From positions 2,294,001 to 2,358,000 of the forward strand of contig NZ_JAGIOG010000001.1 in assembly GCF_017876595.1 (NCBI RefSeq): a stretch of 64,000 bases of DNA, in the 5' to 3' direction. The notes under the pieces were generated by a model. It was not told the origin of the DNA and did not search any database. It saw only the letters and a list, made by a program, of their open reading frames with translations. The position numbers and the translations under genes are program-made. The stretch comes from Aeromicrobium fastidiosum (GTDB taxonomy: Bacteria > Actinomycetota > Actinomycetes > Propionibacteriales > Nocardioidaceae). How positions within the stretch are numbered: the first letter of the stretch is position 1; the number at the start of each line of letters is the position of its first letter. Below, one piece after another: positions 60,738 through 64,000 of the stretch.

Positions 60738-61976
60738 CTATTGCCGCAGGTGTCCGAGGTCTCGTCCCGGCAGGACGGGTGGGGGAGTGGAGCGGTACTC
60801 GTGGCCGGTGGGGGTGCGCCAGGTGGTGATCTTGCCGTCGCCGGTGACCTGCCAGCCGGGCTGGTGCTTCAGGGTGTGGGAGCGCTTGCAGAGGCCTTGG
60901 CCGTTGTCGGCGGTGGTCTGGCCGCCGTGCTGGTAGTCGACGATGTGGTCGTCGTCGCGGATGCTGAGGTCGCATCCTGGTTGGCGGCAGCGGCGGTCGC
61001 GGGTGCGGATGTGGGCGCTGGTGGTGCGGTCGAAGCGGCGGCGGCGTGACTCCCGGACGAGCAGGCTGCCGTCGACGGGGTCGATGAGGAGTCGCCGCAC
61101 GGACGCGGTGCGGGCTCGGGCGATGATCTCGTCGGCGACGTCGGGGCTGATGGGTCCGAAGCCGACGAGGTCGACGGGGGTGTCGCCGCCGGCGAGGAGC
61201 GTCTCGGCGTCGAGGACGAGCTGGATCTCGACGTCGGCTTCGTCGGCGTAGGCCAGTCCGGTGACCCTCTCGACCAGCGTCTGGCCCATGATGCGGCCGC
61301 GGGTGCGGGGGTCGCCGGTCGATCGTAGGCCGGTGGCCCAGTCGTCGAGGGTCTTGTAGGCGGCGAGGATCTCCTCGGCCGGGCCTCGCACGTGCAGTGT
61401 CGCGACGCCGTCGGATTCGGGGGTCATGGTGACGCGGGCGTCGGCGCGGTTGCGGCGGGCTCGTTCGTGCGCGGCTTCGGCGTCGAGGCCGATCACGATC
61501 CGGGCTGCGCACTGGCGGGCCTGGACGGTGGTCATCCCGGCGATCTTGGCGGCGATCTCTGCGTCGGCGACGATGCCGTCGTCGACGTGCAGGGACCGGG
61601 TCTCGATGGCCACGGCGCGGGCGGTGGCCTCGCTGATGATGCCGTCGCGGAACAGGGTGAACACCTGTGGCATCCGGGCCATGCCCATGGCGAGCTCGAT
61701 CTGGTTGCCCGCGGCGGTGGGCCCGATCGTGCGGGCCATCGAGATCTCACCGATGACCGAGAGCACGGGGTCGCCTGATCCGGCCATCATGGCGAATCGT
61801 TCGTCGATCAGCGCGGCGATCTGCGTGGCCTGCTCGGCCTGTGCTGCGCGGATGATGCGGTCGAGCTCGCGGACCGCGTCGACGCGCGCCGCGCCGCACT
61901 CGTGGGCCGGCTCGCCGGAGAAGTCGAAACCACGCACGTGTGCCAGGACGGCGTCGGTGGGAGCGGTCTCGAACAT
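60738..61976 (-). CDS. DUF222 / HNH endonuclease domain protein
   Basis: A 412-aa protein with an N-terminal DUF222 domain (13E12-repeat family) and a C-terminal HNH nuclease domain (RTRDRRCRQPGCDLSIRDDDHIVDYQHGGQTTADNGQGLCKRSHTLKH; the C-x4-C...H pattern fits the metal-binding HNH of this family). Such genes are multicopy in actinobacterial genomes and their role is unsettled. ATG 61976 has TAGGTT six bases upstream. No flanking mobile-element ends were found. Confidence 0.93.
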   Translation of the reverse strand: MFETAPTDAVLAHVRGFDFSGEPAHECGAARVDAVRELDRIIRAAQAEQATQIAALIDERFAMMAGSGDPVLSVIGEISMARTIGPTAAGNQIELAMGMARMPQVFTLFRDGIISEATARAVAIETRSLHVDDGIVADAEIAAKIAGMTTVQARQCAARIVIGLDAEAAHERARRNRADARVTMTPESDGVATLHVRGPAEEILAAYKTLDDWATGLRSTGDPRTRGRIMGQTLVERVTGLAYADEADVEIQLVLDAETLLAGGDTPVDLVGFGPISPDVADEIIARARTASVRRLLIDPVDGSLLVRESRRRRFDRTTSAHIRTRDRRCRQPGCDLSIRDDDHIVDYQHGGQTTADNGQGLCKRSHTLKHQPGWQVTGDGKITTWRTPTGHEYRSTPPPVLPGRDLGHLRQ

Positions 61977-61982
61977 GACTCC

Positions 61983-61988
61983 AACCTA
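61983..61988 (-). promoter_or_regulatory. -10 hexamer of the DUF222-HNH gene (leaderless)
   Basis: TAGGTT on the minus strand, six bases before ATG 61976. Confidence 0.5.
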
Positions 61989-62052
61989 CGGGTCGCCACC
62001 GACACTTTTCTCCCGCGACCGGAGTGAATTCCACACCCCAACACGGAGCAGG

Positions 62053-62355
62053 TCAGGCACCCCAGTCAGCCGGTTTCGTGGCCTTGCCGTCGAGCCACAG
62101 CTCGTCCTTCTCGTCACCGTGCGGCCCCGGCCTGCCCACATGCTTCGGGTCGATCTTCGGGCCCTTCTTGATGACGTGCACGAGGGCCATGCCATGGCCG
62201 CGGCCCAGGCCGTAGTCGTCCTTGAGCCACTCGAGGATGACCCCGGCCTTGGTAGCGGGATCGTCGAAGCCCTTCGCATGAGCCTCCTCGACGAGCTGGC
62301 GGGGAGTGAGGCCGGTCTTGTCCTCGATCGTGTCGAGGTAGGCCTGGAACGACAT
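62053..62355 (-). CDS. DUF4287 protein
   Basis: A 100-aa DUF4287 protein (SFQAYLDTIEDKTGLTPRQLVEEAHAKGFDDPATKAGVILEWLKDDYGLGRGHGMALVHVIKKGP). It has a helical core of about 65 residues and a basic C-terminal tail. ATG 62355 follows AGGAG. Family function unknown; the domain is often fused to or next to DUF5655-type proteins. Confidence 0.92.
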   Translation of the reverse strand: MSFQAYLDTIEDKTGLTPRQLVEEAHAKGFDDPATKAGVILEWLKDDYGLGRGHGMALVHVIKKGPKIDPKHVGRPGPHGDEKDELWLDGKATKPADWGA

Positions 62356-62416
62356 GCGGACTCCTGTGTGCAGACGGGTCGGTCCATCAGTTGTATCGCG
62401 TGGCGGGGGAGTCCAC

Positions 62417-62422
62417 TACCCT
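62417..62422 (+). promoter_or_regulatory. -10 hexamer of the PRPP synthetase gene (leaderless)
   Basis: TACCCT, seven bases before GTG 62430. ATG 62424 is one base from it, too close to serve. Confidence 0.45.
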
Positions 62423-62429
62423 CATGGGC

Positions 62430-63407
62430 GTGAGCCAGATCGTGGTCTTCTCCGGAAGCGCGCACCGCCCCCTCGCCGAGAAGATCTGCTCCGAGCTCGG
62501 GCAGCCCCTCTCCGCGTCCGACACCATGCGGTTCAGCAACGACTGCCTGCAGGTGCAGCTGCTGGCCAACTGCCGCAAGAAGGACGTCTTCATCATCCAG
62601 CCGCTGGTCCCGCCGACGCAGGACCACCTGATGGAGCTGCTGCTGATGATCGACGCGGCGCGCGGTGCCAGTGCCGACTCGGTCACCGCGGTCATCCCGC
62701 ACTACGCGTATGCCCGGTCCGACAAGAAGGACGCCTCGCGCATCTCGATCGGCGGACGTCTCGTGGCCGACATGCTGACGACCGCGGGGGCCGACCGCGT
62801 CGTCACGATGACGCTGCACGCCCCGCAGGTGCACGGCTTCTTCAGCGTCCCGGTCGATCACCTGACCGCGATCGGCGAGATCGCCGACCACTACCGCAGC
62901 CGCGACCTGTCGAACACCGTCGTGGTGTCGCCAGACCTCGGCAACGCCAAGACCGCCTCGCTGTTCGCCCGACTGCTCGGCGTTCCCGTCGCAGCCGGCA
63001 GCAAGCAGCGCCAGGCCGACGACAAGGTCGTCATCGACGCGATCGTCGGCGACGTCGCCGGCAAGAAGGCCATCGTGCTCGACGACGAGATCGCGACTGG
63101 CGGATCGATCATCGAGCTCATGAACAAGCTGCAGGAGGAGGGGTGCGCCGAGGCCTCGGTCGCGTGCACCCACGGCCTGTTCACGGGCAACGCCGTCGAG
63201 CGCCTGCGCACCCACCCCGCCATCACCGAGGTCGTCACGACCGACACCGTCCCGCCGCCAGCCGACTGGCCCGAGCTGCAGGTCCGCTCGGTGGCCGGAC
63301 TGTTCGCCGAGGCGATCGCCCGCATCCACGCGGGGGAGTCGGTGTCGTCGCTGTTCGACGGCGTCGACCCCGCGCACGCGCCCCCGCAGCCCAAGCTCCC
63401 GCTCTGA
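62430..63407 (+). CDS. Ribose-phosphate pyrophosphokinase paralogue
   Basis: A 325-aa PRPP synthetase-family protein that would make PRPP from ribose 5-phosphate and ATP. The family blocks are present ([47 protein letters not shown]), but the PRPP loop reads DDEIATGGS in place of DDMIDTGGT and the flexible loop GSKQRQAD differs from the usual DKRR. It is therefore probably a second, divergent enzyme beside a standard prsA elsewhere. GTG 62430 is favoured by TACCCT seven bases upstream. Confidence 0.85.
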   Translation: MSQIVVFSGSAHRPLAEKICSELGQPLSASDTMRFSNDCLQVQLLANCRKKDVFIIQPLVPPTQDHLMELLLMIDAARGASADSVTAVIPHYAYARSDKKDASRISIGGRLVADMLTTAGADRVVTMTLHAPQVHGFFSVPVDHLTAIGEIADHYRSRDLSNTVVVSPDLGNAKTASLFARLLGVPVAAGSKQRQADDKVVIDAIVGDVAGKKAIVLDDEIATGGSIIELMNKLQEEGCAEASVACTHGLFTGNAVERLRTHPAITEVVTTDTVPPPADWPELQVRSVAGLFAEAIARIHAGESVSSLFDGVDPAHAPPQPKLPL

Positions 63408-63463
63408 CCCCGACACCCGTGTGATCTGCGCGGGTTCACCACCACGTGCTCCGTCCCGCCACG

Positions 63464-63469
63464 TAGGGT
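63464..63469 (+). promoter_or_regulatory. -10 hexamer of murI (leaderless)
   Basis: TAGGGT, eight bases before GTG 63478. Confidence 0.45.
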
Positions 63470-63477
63470 CGTGCCTT

Positions 63478-64000
63478 GTGGACGCACCCATCGGCATCTT
63501 CGACTCAGGCTTCGGCGGCCTCACGGTGGCGCGTGCCGTCCTCGACCAGCTGCCGCACGAGCCGGTGCTCTACCTCGGCGACACCGCCCGGCAGCCGTAT
63601 GGTCCCAAGCCGATCTCCGAGGTGCGCGAGTACGCCCTCGAGTGCCTCGACCACCTCGTGGCCCAGGGCGTCAAGGCCCTGGTCATCGCGTGCAACTCCG
63701 CGAGCGCCGCGGTGCTGCGCGACGCCCGCGAGCGGTACGACGTCCCGGTCGTCGAGGTCATCGTGCCGGCCACCCGTCGAGCCGTCAGCGCGACCCGCAA
63801 CGGCGTCGTCGGCGTCATCTGCACCCAGGCGACGGCGACGTCCCGCGCGTACGACGACGCCTTCGCCGCGAACCCCGGCATCACGCTCCACACCCGGGCC
63901 TGTCCCGCCTTCGTCGACCTCGTCGAGCAGGGCGTCACGAGCGGCCCCGAGCTGCTGGCGGCCGCCGAGGAGTACCTCCGACCGCTGATCGACCTGCAGG
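63478..64000 (+). CDS. murI: Glutamate racemase MurI (3' end outside window)
   Basis: The N-terminal 174 residues of glutamate racemase, which makes D-glutamate for peptidoglycan. The first catalytic half is intact: [41 protein letters not shown] and the Cys in [16 protein letters not shown]. The second catalytic Cys lies beyond position 64000. GTG 63478 has TAGGGT eight bases upstream. Position after clpS-mec-cysO-cysM agrees with M. tuberculosis gene order. Confidence 0.96.
   Translation, partial: MDAPIGIFDSGFGGLTVARAVLDQLPHEPVLYLGDTARQPYGPKPISEVREYALECLDHLVAQGVKALVIACNSASAAVLRDARERYDVPVVEVIVPATRRAVSATRNGVVGVICTQATATSRAYDDAFAANPGITLHTRACPAFVDLVEQGVTSGPELLAAAEEYLRPLIDLQ

Noticed and set aside
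60738..61976. The HNH gene as part of a mobile intron or prophage.
   Set aside because: DUF222-HNH genes are ordinary multicopy chromosomal genes in actinobacteria, and no attachment site, integrase or terminal repeat is nearby.

Overview
The window is about 70% GC with dense, short-spaced genes, GTG starts as common as ATG, and actinobacterial families throughout (oligoribonuclease, EttA, a Mycobacterium-like type I fatty acid synthase, Eis, Lhr, DUF3039, DUF2017, the Mec/CysO/CysM pathway, DUF222-HNH). It is a chromosomal segment of a high-GC actinobacterium. The gene set would fit Nocardioidaceae (for example an Aeromicrobium-like genome), but FAS-I is best known from Corynebacteriales, so the genus stays open. 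I see no IS element, prophage, CRISPR array or rRNA, and no gene-free stretch longer than 300 bases. The right end cuts through murI.

Left part (1-21.5 kb): orn, a membrane-anchored DsbA-like protein, two overlapping FluC fluoride-channel genes and a divergent lysE/lysG exporter-regulator pair. Next comes a zinc-starvation ribosome locus: two divergent operons around a Zur-like box carry cysteine-poor paralogues of L31, L32, L36, L28, L33 and S14, with a homologue of the mycobacterial ribosome-hibernation factor Mrf between L31 and L32. tRNA-Arg(UCU), a PrsW-type protease, a pair of membrane-associated P-loop GTPases with an SSB paralogue, ettA, a MarR/YceI pair, a TetR-controlled beta-oxidation cluster (acyl-CoA dehydrogenase, thiolase, SDR) and a secreted M4 metalloprotease follow.

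Centre (21.5-41.5 kb): a LysR regulator diverges from a 9-kb FAS-I gene whose stop overlaps acpS, the enzyme that would install phosphopantetheine on the FAS ACP domain. Two 14-bp palindromes lie between LysR and FAS. Then come pterin carbinolamine dehydratase, VKOR, an EthA-like Baeyer-Villiger monooxygenase, Nei/Fpg glycosylase with the 1552-aa Lhr helicase, a BON-domain protein with an ArfB-like sunset-domain partner, and a DUF3048 lipoprotein.

Right part (41.5-64 kb): TetR and MerR regulators, YqgE, DUF3039 overlapping a helicase, an HSL-type hydrolase, a DUF2236 oxygenase-like protein, two secreted beta-propeller-type proteins, a luciferase-like oxidoreductase, Eis, NAD salvage (pncA-pncB), then clpS-DUF2017-mec-cysO-cysM (protein-bound-sulfide cysteine synthesis), a GNAT, DUF4304, a probable 55-aa membrane protein, DUF222-HNH, DUF4287, a PRPP synthetase paralogue and murI.

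Two layout features recur. Over twenty genes have a TANNNT-like -10 hexamer 5-8 nt before the start codon and no Shine-Dalgarno, which indicates leaderless mRNAs and was used to choose starts. Gene junctions that meet tail to tail carry long nested hairpins (6418-6474, 14791-14871, 18761-18823) or have overlapping stop codons (1551-1554, 53502-53505).
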